From Bacteroides sp. (GTDB lineage: Bacteria > Bacteroidota > Bacteroidia > Bacteroidales > Bacteroidaceae), in assembly GCA_030151885.1 (NCBI GenBank), contig JASLCG010000086.1:1-16359 (forward strand): 16,359 bases of DNA, given 5' to 3'. Numbering within the stretch: position 1 is the stretch's first letter; each line of letters starts with the position of its first letter. Of this stretch, positions 8,701-15,174 are shown one piece after another. The position numbers were made by a program, and so were the translations under genes. The notes under the pieces are model-generated. The model did not search any database. It was not told the DNA's origin and was given only the letters and a program-made list of their open reading frames with translations.

Positions 8701-8803
8701 TTCCAATTGCATACTGGCTTTGCCATTCTGGTAAGGCAGTTTGTGCCATAACCGTAGTAGCTAGTGCAGTAAAGCATAGCGTTAATAATGATTTAATCTT
8801 CAT
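5741..8803 (-). CDS. lacZ: Secreted GH2 beta-galactosidase
   Basis: A complete 1020-aa glycoside hydrolase family 2 enzyme of the LacZ type, hydrolysing terminal beta-galactosides. A signal peptide (residues 1-21, ending VMAQ, no lipobox) sends it to the periplasm, unlike the cytoplasmic E. coli enzyme. Domains in order: jelly-roll sugar-binding about 50-235, Ig-like about 240-350, TIM barrel about 352-640, second Ig-like about 650-750, and the large C-terminal beta-sandwich about 755-1018. The acid/base Glu478 is in IIWSLGNEAG, the nucleophile Glu542 in ILCEYAHAMGNS, and the likely Mg ligands Glu432 and His434 in DEANIESHG, all intact. Family length is normal. A KKKKK run at 817-821 in the last domain looks like a small insertion. 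There is no SusC/SusD pair or second hydrolase beside it, so it stands alone as a single-gene unit with its own terminator. Substrate could be lactose or galactosides of plant or mucin origin. Confidence 0.96.
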   Translation of the reverse strand: MKIKSLLTLCFTALATTVMAQTALPEWQSQYAIGKNKVAPHAYVWPYTTVEDIVNRNHEDNAYFMSLNGTWKFNWVRNPENRPKDFYQKNYNVANWDDIQVPGNWERQGYGLPIYVNEDYEFDHKFFNFKKNPPLVPTKENEVGSYKKEFEIPADWKDRRVMFVCEGATSFYYLWINGEFVGFNQGSKTPAEWDITDKLNKDGVNTVSMEVYRWSSGAYLECQDMWRISGIERDVYLYSTPKQYIADYKVESTLDNKEYKDGIFKLEAKVDGITSKKATISYILQDENVKTIASGEEKVGNKDREFVLADQKLTNIKPWTAEHPNLYTLSLSLKENGLTTHLTGTKIGFRTVEIKDGLMLVNGMPIKIKGANRHSHSQKGRTVSKEEMIKDIELMKQFNLNTVRNAHYPADSYWYDLCDDYGLYVIDEANIESHGMGYGPATLAKDSTWHDAHMDRTQRMYHRSKNHPSIIIWSLGNEAGDGINFENTYKWMKSVDSTRLVQYERAEQKAHTDIYCPMYRPIDVVEAYAKRSDIYRPIILCEYAHAMGNSVGGLKDYWDTFEKYPNAQGGCIWDWVDQGFLETDASNGRWYYTYGGDYGPKGEVPTFGNFNSNGLVSPLRVPNPHLYEVKKVYQYIKTKLVDRKTFTFEVKNWYDFTNLNEYDLNWTLTNERGDVIIGGKKTIDCAPHQTVQFSLEKPATCPTHTKEIFMTFSWTPKADKPFIAKTHEVAYDQYTFLFDEKYVATTPALKEKATIEVDDATGALISYKVGDQEMLASPLALSLYRPVTDNDKRDANGMRPWKKAGLDQMKQEVTSMKKKKKQVNVSTKLVGPKGQEIGTANFEYKLDQKNILTVSVDFTPNAEVVKSLARVGVAFEMPEAFNQVSYLGKGDVETYADRREAGVIGVYHTTAQKMFYPYIYPQSSGNRMDVRWMSVKNSEGFGLKAVSEQPFQFSVVPYEDSVIDAATHLNQLKDTGVVTVHLDVEQSGVGTATCGPGVLSQYRVAVKPYQFSFTLQPVLR

Positions 8804-8867
8804 TAATACTAGAATTAATAGTGTTAGTTAATTTGTATTCGATCTAATTTCTATAAATCTTTCGTTG

Positions 8868-8875
8868 TAAAGATA
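8868..8875 (-). promoter_or_regulatory. Possible -7 element of the beta-galactosidase gene
   Basis: The minus strand reads TATCTTTA, one base off TAnnTTTG, followed by CAACGAAAG, a context common at Bacteroides starts of transcription. It would give a leader of about 55-60 nt. No good -33 TTG is seen at the right distance, so confidence is modest. It lies in a 289-bp divergent spacer shared with the gene at 9093. Confidence 0.4.
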
Positions 8876-9092
8876 GTATATTTAAAATTATATATTTAGT
8901 AAATATTCAATAATAAAGCATTAAATAGTGTAAGTTACTAGGCTATGATATAGAACTTTTGCTATAAAATAGGCGCTTTATAGATGAAAAATATTACTTT
9001 TACAAAACAAGCAGCCAATAATTGCTGTTTATACCTTACTATGGATGTAGGCTCGTTTTAAAGAGTTTTACAGTTATTAATGACTTGAATGT

Positions 9093-9581
9093 ATGAAGAA
9101 AATCCTCTTATTATTAACAATAATATCTCTACTGATTGCTTGCAGTGGCAATAGACAGGTTAGGCAAGGAGATGTATATAGTGTTGAAGATGTTAACGCT
9201 TTTGTGAAAGAATTAATTAACAATCAGACCACAGCATTCTCTGTAGAGCAGTGGAAAGTGCTAGAAAAAGAGTATTATAATATATTAGATAAAGCAAACC
9301 ATGCAGGGCAAGAGCTAACAACCAAAGAGCTGGAGCTACTGGCCGAGATGAAGGAGACCTTCGAACAGAAGAAAAACAGAGATAAGCAGGAGTTGGCAGA
9401 GCGTCAAAAAGGGGCCGAAAAAAAGCTTGAAGAGATTACTAAGAAAGTAAAAAAAGATGTAAAAGATAAAGTAGAAGATGCTGCCGATGCCGTGGAAATA
9501 GGGGCTAAAGAGGTGAAAAGGCAAAAGACTGCTGATGCCAAGAAAGCTGCAAAACTAAAAGAAAAGAGTAAAAAACAGTAA
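9093..9581 (+). CDS. Lys/Glu-rich coiled-coil lipoprotein, function unknown
   Basis: A 162-aa protein with a textbook lipoprotein signal (MKKILLLLTI then LLIAC, Cys17). Residues 25-90 are predicted helical from composition (VEDVNAFVKELINN, VEQWKVLEKEYYNIL). Residues about 90-162 are very rich in Lys, Glu and Ala with few aromatic residues (KKVKKDVKDKVEDAADAVE), like a long coiled coil or the amphipathic repeats of LEA-type and envelope-spacer proteins. I do not recognise a named family. It is divergent from the beta-galactosidase gene and followed by its own terminator, so it is probably transcribed alone. A structural or stress role in the envelope is only a guess from composition. Confidence 0.8.
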   Translation: MKKILLLLTIISLLIACSGNRQVRQGDVYSVEDVNAFVKELINNQTTAFSVEQWKVLEKEYYNILDKANHAGQELTTKELELLAEMKETFEQKKNRDKQELAERQKGAEKKLEEITKKVKKDVKDKVEDAADAVEIGAKEVKRQKTADAKKAAKLKEKSKKQ

Positions 9582-9584
9582 AGT

Positions 9585-9601
9585 GCCTCGATAAAAGAGG
9601 C
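9585..9601 (+). terminator. Small hairpin just after the stop
   Basis: GCCTC (9585-9589) pairs with GAGGC (9597-9601) around a 7-nt loop, 3 nt past the stop codon of the lipoprotein gene. It lacks a clear T-run, so by itself it is weak and may protect the 3' end or aid the larger terminator that follows. Confidence 0.35.
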
Positions 9602-9614
9602 CTTATATAAAATG

Positions 9615-9674
9615 AAAAGGTGTTCGTTTTGATTCTACCAACTAAAGTAGTATCGAAAAACGAATACCTTTTTT
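9615..9674 (+). terminator. Long-stem intrinsic terminator
   Basis: Arms 9615-9630 and 9657-9672 pair over 16 bp (AAAAGGTGTTCGTTTT with one G-T wobble). The inner sequence pairs further (CTAC with GTAG), giving an extended hairpin that ends in six T at 9669-9674. It separates the lipoprotein gene from the DUF3078 gene. The outer A-run and T-run would also let it work on the other strand. Confidence 0.8.
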
Positions 9675-9682
9675 AAGATAAA

Positions 9683-9715
9683 TTTGTTATGTAAATGCTT
9701 TATTATCTATCTTTG
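9683..9715 (+). promoter_or_regulatory. Promoter of the DUF3078 gene
   Basis: TTTG at 9683-9686, 21-nt spacing, then TATCTTTG at 9708-9715: an excellent match to the Bacteroidota consensus TTTG-N19-21-TAnnTTTG. A second -7-like TAAATTTG overlaps the -33 at 9679-9686. The predicted start of transcription near 9722 leaves a leader of about 220 nt. Confidence 0.65.
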
Positions 9716-9942
9716 TAAAAATTTTTGTAAAAAACTAAGCCTAAATTTTAATTGTAAATTCTAATGTCTAACAATTAGTTATTGTTATAATAATCAGTAG
9801 ATTATGTTGTTGTGAAGAATGAAATAGCTAAAAACTATTTAAGAAATTTGACACTATTACTAAACAATATAACGACTTATGTATTATTATAAGTGAACTA
9901 TTTAATAAACAAAAACAAATTTAAAATACAATAACGAGACTT
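9716..9942 (+). other. Long AT-rich leader of the DUF3078 gene
   Basis: Noncoding, very AT-rich. It opens with a direct repeat: TTTGTAAAAA at 9712-9721 and again at 9724-9733, 12 bp apart, covering the predicted start site. I find no riboswitch-like fold and no upstream ORF of note. Confidence 0.4.
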
Positions 9943-10827
9943 ATGAATAAGAAATTAGTATTAGGATTAGTATTGGCTGCATCGACGGCTATGGGCTTTG
10001 CTGCCGACAAAGCAGAACCTGCAAAACACTGGACTACCAAAGGGGTAGTGGGTATTAATGCATCGCAAACATCTTTTGTAAACTGGTCTGCAGGGGGTGA
10101 TAATACCGTATCTTTAAACGGATTCCTTGATTTTGGTGCATACTATAAAAAAGGAAACTGGTCTTGGGATTCAGATTTCTCAACTCAATATGGTAACACA
10201 TATACAAAGAGTAACGGATGGGTAAAAAGTTCGGATAAAATAGACTTCTCTACTAAAGTAGGACATAAAATTGCTCCTAAATGGTATTTATCTGCACTAT
10301 TCGACTTTAAAACTCAATACGATAAAGGGTATAAAGATCCAAAAGTAAAAGACAACTACATCTCTAAATTCATGGCTCCAGCATATTCGAACATCGCTCT
10401 GGGTGTCGATTACAAACCAAATGAAAACTTCTCGGCATTCTTATCTCCTATAACAGGACGTATGATTATTGTGGGCGATACTTACTTGTCAGACAAAGGT
10501 GCGTTTGGTGTGAAAGAGGGCAAAAAGTTTAAAATGGAGTCTGGTGCTTATGTAAAACTATTCTACCAACGCGATATTATGACGAATGTGAAGCTTATTT
10601 CTAAAGCTAACTTCTTTACATCGTACAACAAAGATTTTGGAAATGTTGTGGTAAACTGGGAGAATACAATTAGCATGAAGGTGAATAAATACCTTAATGC
10701 AAACATCTATACAAACCTACAGTACGACGATAGAGTGAAACGTTACGACGATGCTGGTGAAAAAATAGGTGGTGCACGCGTGCAGTTTAAAGAGATGATT
10801 GGTGTAGGTGTAGCTTACAACTTCTAA
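9943..10827 (+). CDS. DUF3078 family outer-membrane beta-barrel protein
   Basis: A 294-aa protein with a signal peptide (residues 1-20, MGFA then ADKAEP). The mature part opens with WTTKGVVGINASQTSFVNW and SAGGDNTVSLNG (about 30-60), the hallmark of the DUF3078 family of Bacteroidota. After that, alternating amphipathic strands continue to the end, rich in Tyr, Trp and Asn, and the chain ends in GVGVAYNF with a terminal Phe, the usual signal for outer-membrane insertion by the BAM machinery. Length is normal for the family. Family function is not established; the barrel location is well supported, a transport or structural role is inference. It has its own promoter and is flanked by terminators on both sides. 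The strong promoter and terminator, and use of few rare codons by eye, suggest good expression. Confidence 0.88.
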   Translation: MNKKLVLGLVLAASTAMGFAADKAEPAKHWTTKGVVGINASQTSFVNWSAGGDNTVSLNGFLDFGAYYKKGNWSWDSDFSTQYGNTYTKSNGWVKSSDKIDFSTKVGHKIAPKWYLSALFDFKTQYDKGYKDPKVKDNYISKFMAPAYSNIALGVDYKPNENFSAFLSPITGRMIIVGDTYLSDKGAFGVKEGKKFKMESGAYVKLFYQRDIMTNVKLISKANFFTSYNKDFGNVVVNWENTISMKVNKYLNANIYTNLQYDDRVKRYDDAGEKIGGARVQFKEMIGVGVAYNF

Positions 10828-10863
10828 ATAAAACACCTACTATATATAGTAGATTAAATAATC

Positions 10864-10903
10864 AAAGGGTCTTGTTTACATAATTGTATGCAAGACCTTT
10901 TCT
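10864..10903 (+). terminator. Intrinsic terminator after the DUF3078 gene
   Basis: AAAGGGTCTTG (10864-10874) pairs with CAAGACCTTTT (10891-10901) over 11 bp including one G-T wobble, with a 16-nt loop, ending in a T-rich run. Confidence 0.75.
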
Positions 10904-10984
10904 TATAAATATATGGAGAAACTGTAAACCTTTTTGCTTACTATATCATTATTAGATTAATATGTAACCCTTAAAATACGAATT

Positions 10985-11392
10985 ATGAAAAGACTAAACT
11001 ACATTATACTTTTTGTTGGGGCGCTGCTAATTACAAGTTGTGGAGCTTCTACAAAGTCCAAAAATGGAGAAAAAACTGTAATCGAATCCTTTAAAGAGGG
11101 CGATTACGATAGCATAACATTACAACGCATTATAGACGGTTCTAAAGAGAATGCCAAAATTTTACAAGTAGTATATAGTAATAGTACTATGAAAGATGGT
11201 AAAGTCAAATTCAAAATGTCTAAAAGAGAGTTTAAAAAAGAGGGATTAGACGGAGAGACTTACGATAAAATTCAGGCGTTAATAAAAGATTATAATAAGA
11301 TGGTAGATTCTGATGCTGCAAAAAAAGCACAGGCTTCTATTAAAGACTTCCTGAAGTTTGCTTCGGAAAAGCTGAGCGAATTAGCAAAATAA
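10985..11392 (+). CDS. Small lipoprotein, function unknown
   Basis: A 135-aa protein with a lipoprotein signal (hydrophobic 6-16, LLITSC, Cys19). After a short Ser/Lys linker it is mostly charged and helical: KEGDYDSITLQRIIDGS (about 37-53), then KFKMSKREFKKEGLDGETY and a C-terminal amphipathic helix (AKKAQASIKDFLKFASEKL). No family recognised. It starts 84 nt after the DUF3078 terminator and I found no clear promoter of its own, so some read-through from the DUF3078 gene may drive it. The start is the only ATG upstream of the signal peptide. Confidence 0.78.
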   Translation: MKRLNYIILFVGALLITSCGASTKSKNGEKTVIESFKEGDYDSITLQRIIDGSKENAKILQVVYSNSTMKDGKVKFKMSKREFKKEGLDGETYDKIQALIKDYNKMVDSDAAKKAQASIKDFLKFASEKLSELAK

Positions 11393-11414
11393 TTTTTCAT
11401 AGGCAGGTAAAAAG

Positions 11415-11456
11415 AAACCTCCGTGTCAAGATATTTAAATCTTGCACGGAGGTTTT
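11415..11456. terminator. Bidirectional terminator between converging genes
   Basis: Arms 11415-11432 and 11439-11455 pair over about 17 bp (outer part AAACCTCCGTG with CACGGAGGTTT) with a single bulged T and a 6-nt loop. T-rich sequence follows on both strands (GGTTTT on plus, TTTCTTTTT on minus), so it can end both the plus-strand lipoprotein gene and the minus-strand fimbrial operon. Confidence 0.85.
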
Positions 11457-11551
11457 ACAATGCTAAAGAGTACTGAAGTGAAAAAACAAAGACAGTAACA
11501 CTATTAAAGATTCAATTCATTTAAATTTCGAATATTACTCTAAGTTTGCTA

Positions 11552-13204
11552 TTAATAAAAAGTAATACTTTGATCTTCAAAATATTTAGATTCTAAACGA
11601 ACAGTCTTTCTGCTGTTGTTCGAATCCCACACACGCTTGAATTTTAAATCAATCTTCTTTCCTCTCAACTCCTCTTGAACATTGTAAGTAAAGAAATACT
11701 CCGAGCCATCAAAATCGATATTTATATCGGGTTGAGAAGCATCGGGAGAGAGCTCTTTACTCCGTATTTTTACTTGAAATGGAAAAACAGAGAATGGTAT
11801 CGTCGCCGGAAGGTCAAAGGATATTGTTACAGAGCCCCCTTGTGACGATCCGGCAGACGTTACCCTACCATTAAAATCATACGGGCTCCTAAAAACCAAG
11901 GTGATGTACCTTAATAAATTGTTGTTTTCGGACTCTTTTGTCTTTACTATTAAGTTGTATGTTTTAACCTCTTCGTTTGGTACTTTAAGCACATTTACAC
12001 GCAATATGCCACTGTTGCTATTGTAATTAAAGTTGAAGTAACCATCGTCATTATCCTCTTTTCTGATAACTTCAATGGCTTCAGGTTTTTTTGCACTATT
12101 GTTTTTATTGGGGAAGTACTCTATTAATGTGGTAAATACTTCGGAAGAGTGTACAAATACCTCTCCTAACTTCTCTATTTTCAAAATAGCTTTACCATTC
12201 GATATAGATGGATAGTCTTTAAGCTCGGTCGATGCAAAAATATTATTGGCAGGAGGGTTGGCTATTGCTTCTTCCTTTGTAGCATACCCAGCCGATGTAA
12301 CATCTGTAATAACAACATTGTAGTTTATATTACGAACAATATCGTATAGAGTCCCTTTTGTTGGGTCTTTTACCAATACCACCTTATAATAGCATGTTTT
12401 ATTGGCACCATTTAAGAGGTAGTTCCCTTGCAGTATAATGAATAGCTCGTTATTAACTGCATCGTTCTTTTTTTCAAAAAGTTCAACGTGGTTAATACTC
12501 GGATAGGGAAGCATATCGTTCGGAGCATTCTCTGCTGTTAAAGATGGTGTAAGTACCCCTTCGGTAAAATCATACTCTTGGGTATTGTTGTTGTAGCTAA
12601 AGGGTGCTACCGTACCTCTATTAAGTGCATTATAAATGGCAAATCCTGTAATGTTTAACTTAGACTGAACTCTATTTTCTAGCGTAATTTTGGCTCTGTT
12701 TCTTAATAAAGGAAATACCTTTCCATTAAAAGCGTCACTGTTTTTAATATTTACAAACGAGGCCCGATGCCAAAAAATAGTCTGCTCACTCTCCATACGC
12801 GATACAATATATCCCTCATCTTTATCTCTTAACTCGTGGCTAGGAGGAAAACCCTCCCAACTAGGGTAGTTTGCAATAAAGTGAATGAAACGAGGCCTGC
12901 TACTTGACAATAATACAACACTAAATTGACGTACTTGTACGCCATTAACATTGGTTACCCCACCTACAATGGCTTTATTCAACGATAAGAAACGTTTATT
13001 CTCATCGAATACCATAAGGTACAGTTCTTTAACATCACTAGCAGTTCTAGTCTGAACCACCTCTCTATCTGGCATGTAGATGCTAAAAGAGAGTTCTATC
13101 TCTTTTCCATCTTCTTCTATGCTATCTGGTACAGCACTTGATGTTGTATTATTACAAGCTCCAAATAGAAGTGGTATAAATAGTATGTATAGTATCAGTC
13201 TCAT
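11552..13204 (-). CDS. FimB/Mfa2-like fimbrial lipoprotein
   Basis: A 550-aa lipoprotein (hydrophobic 3-15, LFGAC with Cys17), last gene of the right fimbrial operon. Family marks: QTRT at 51-54, then a KELYLMVFDEN strand (59-69), LLRNRAKI at 166-173, YNALNRGTVAP at 191-201, CYYKVVLV near 271-278 and IVRNINYNVVI at 289-299, followed by ATKEEAIANPPANN, typical of the end of the second fimbrillin domain. Residues 330-550 add further beta-rich Ig-like modules. It shares the YN-L--GT-AP block with the partial protein at 1-1578. Its ATG overlaps the previous stop by one base (TAATG), so translation is coupled. Likely an anchor or accessory pilus subunit on the cell surface; the role of the tail is unknown. 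Confidence 0.85.
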   Translation of the reverse strand: MRLILYILFIPLLFGACNNTTSSAVPDSIEEDGKEIELSFSIYMPDREVVQTRTASDVKELYLMVFDENKRFLSLNKAIVGGVTNVNGVQVRQFSVVLLSSSRPRFIHFIANYPSWEGFPPSHELRDKDEGYIVSRMESEQTIFWHRASFVNIKNSDAFNGKVFPLLRNRAKITLENRVQSKLNITGFAIYNALNRGTVAPFSYNNNTQEYDFTEGVLTPSLTAENAPNDMLPYPSINHVELFEKKNDAVNNELFIILQGNYLLNGANKTCYYKVVLVKDPTKGTLYDIVRNINYNVVITDVTSAGYATKEEAIANPPANNIFASTELKDYPSISNGKAILKIEKLGEVFVHSSEVFTTLIEYFPNKNNSAKKPEAIEVIRKEDNDDGYFNFNYNSNSGILRVNVLKVPNEEVKTYNLIVKTKESENNNLLRYITLVFRSPYDFNGRVTSAGSSQGGSVTISFDLPATIPFSVFPFQVKIRSKELSPDASQPDINIDFDGSEYFFTYNVQEELRGKKIDLKFKRVWDSNNSRKTVRLESKYFEDQSITFY

Positions 13205-15171
13205 TATTTTACGTATTTATAAACATCGTACACACAACGGATATGTGCTTGTGAATTTCCATTTGCACTTGGCCAATATCCATCATAAAAGTTATAAAAG
13301 GCGTAGCGGTATGCACTCCAATACTTCTGACCTTGTAGCAGATTCTTCACAGCCGAATTTCTATCTTGTTGCAAACGTTGTATATATTCAATTTCTGCTT
13401 TAGTTGGTAATCTCCAGCGTCCTCCATGCTTTTTACCAGGACCGTAATCCCTCTCATAATATTTAGAACAGCGAGTCTCTCCACTTTCCCCATCTCTTCC
13501 ATCTCTATCTAAATACCTTTGTCGTGTTACACCTAGCTGTGAGGCTATGATAAACTTAGGCGATATTATTGTGTTCGATTTTTCGTCAAAGCCCGTTTTT
13601 CCATCATATCTGGTTACAGGATCTCCAATAATATCTCCTACTTCTGGCACCAGTGTAGTGATGGTAAACATGGTATGATTAGTCTTATCACGGCTCTCAC
13701 CTTCAGTACCTTTATAATAATCATTCCACTCTCTTGGTGGATTATAAGCTGTAATGTACCTCGGTGGGTACTGAACTACTTTTATTAGCTCCGTCAGTCC
13801 TTCTCTATTTTGTATTGTAAACTCAATATTAAGCGGAACGTAATTTATTGGAATATCGCTCGATATTGTAAAATACTTTTTGCCATTTTTAGCGTTAAAC
13901 TCAACAGTGGGCATTCTCCAAGGAGATTTAGGGGGTAATTCTTTACCATTATTATCGTACCCAATGTAGGTTGCTTTTATAGCACCTCTTATACTAACGT
14001 CCGAGCTCGAGATGTATTCTACATCGTATTTACTAGTATTGGCCATTATAATATCTTTCTCTTTGACCGTTAAGAAACTAGCTTTTTCGAGTTCCATTTG
14101 AATAGCATCAGTAGCTTCCCACTCTTTAACCGATACAAAAGCATTTAGCTCCAGTGGCAGTTCACCGCTCTCTTTTCCTAGCTTTTCAATATTTACATTA
14201 ATATTGTACAGATGATTTCTTAACACAGCACTTCTATCGGTGTTACTATTTATTCCAGTTAAAGGAACTCTGTAATAATAGGGTAGGCTAGACCTGTTAG
14301 AGCCTTTCGGCTTTAAATATAGTTTAATAATTAAGTAGGTCTCTTTACCATCGTCTGTAGCCCAATTATTTTCGTATGCGTAATTCGGTATGGCATTTGT
14401 CCATATAAGTTGGCTCCCAATATTTACCAGCCTTAAAGCTTGATAATCTGTAGTTTTATAACCCAGATAACTCCCTTTAGTAAGTTCATAATCGGGTAGG
14501 ATAGCTGTTTTATTTGGATAGTTTACCAATGCAGCCTCAGGTTCTCCTTCTAGCGTAAAATTCTCAATGTCAATCTTATTTATTTTTAATCGAATCTTTG
14601 CAGCTGCCCTTAAAAGCTTGACGTGACCCAAATTATGCGGATTATCTTGTGTAAACTTAATTATCCCTGTTTTTTTGATACTTGTCATTAAGAAAGAGTG
14701 CTGTTTTACGGCTGTATTTAAATCGGTTTCTACAGTTAATTCACTTAGACTTTGCCAGGAATCAACCTGTTCAATCCGTGGCGATGGGCCATTAACTACC
14801 ACTACCATAGTGAGCTCTTTTCCATTCAATGATGGAGCCAAATCTTTAGGAACCCTAATTAATAATTTCTTCTGAGTTGGAGATTCATTTTGTATCTGCA
14901 TAGCATTACGAGGCACTTTCCAAATGGGTGTATTTCCATCGAAAAACAGAATGTTAGAGCGTTCTATTAAGTTCTCATTTAGTACATCTTCTCCAGGTTC
15001 AAACCTCTCAATAGGGGCTTTTGTACTCAGTTCAGTAACCTCCCTAGAGTCGAGAGTAACCTGCATCTCGTAACCACTATTGAGCAGTGTATCATTGTAC
15101 ATGTCGGAGGTACAAGCCCCCAACAATAGTACAATGAACAACAAACTATATTTATGTATAAACATCTTCAT
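13204..15171 (-). CDS. Fimbrial tip-like lipoprotein with C-terminal lectin-like domain
   Basis: A 655-aa lipoprotein (hydrophobic 9-17, LLGAC with Cys20). Residues about 30-350 carry the fimbrillin-type fold: LLRAAAKI at 186-193, VLRNHLYNINV at 316-326, FVSVKEW at 345-351. Residues 360-475 are beta-rich and end in VVQYPPRYI (465-473), a junction I know from Bacteroides fimbrial tip proteins. Residues about 500-655 form the last domain: IISPKFIIASQLG (535-547), Cys568, GGRWRLPTKAEI (583-594), KYWSA (616-620), HIRCVYD (643-649). The WRLPT, YWSA and RCVYD set is the signature of C-type-lectin-like FGE or Fib_succ_major domains; Cys568 and Cys646 may pair. Such domains bind ligands, so this is the best adhesin candidate in the window. 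It starts 3 nt after the upstream stop; ATG at 15165 is an alternative start. Confidence 0.87.
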   Translation of the reverse strand: MKMFIHKYSLLFIVLLLGACTSDMYNDTLLNSGYEMQVTLDSREVTELSTKAPIERFEPGEDVLNENLIERSNILFFDGNTPIWKVPRNAMQIQNESPTQKKLLIRVPKDLAPSLNGKELTMVVVVNGPSPRIEQVDSWQSLSELTVETDLNTAVKQHSFLMTSIKKTGIIKFTQDNPHNLGHVKLLRAAAKIRLKINKIDIENFTLEGEPEAALVNYPNKTAILPDYELTKGSYLGYKTTDYQALRLVNIGSQLIWTNAIPNYAYENNWATDDGKETYLIIKLYLKPKGSNRSSLPYYYRVPLTGINSNTDRSAVLRNHLYNINVNIEKLGKESGELPLELNAFVSVKEWEATDAIQMELEKASFLTVKEKDIIMANTSKYDVEYISSSDVSIRGAIKATYIGYDNNGKELPPKSPWRMPTVEFNAKNGKKYFTISSDIPINYVPLNIEFTIQNREGLTELIKVVQYPPRYITAYNPPREWNDYYKGTEGESRDKTNHTMFTITTLVPEVGDIIGDPVTRYDGKTGFDEKSNTIISPKFIIASQLGVTRQRYLDRDGRDGESGETRCSKYYERDYGPGKKHGGRWRLPTKAEIEYIQRLQQDRNSAVKNLLQGQKYWSAYRYAFYNFYDGYWPSANGNSQAHIRCVYDVYKYVK

Positions 15172-15174
15172 CTT

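Noticed and set aside
5741..8803. Polysaccharide utilisation locus around the beta-galactosidase
   Set aside because: No SusC, SusD, sigma/anti-sigma pair or hybrid two-component regulator is present nearby.
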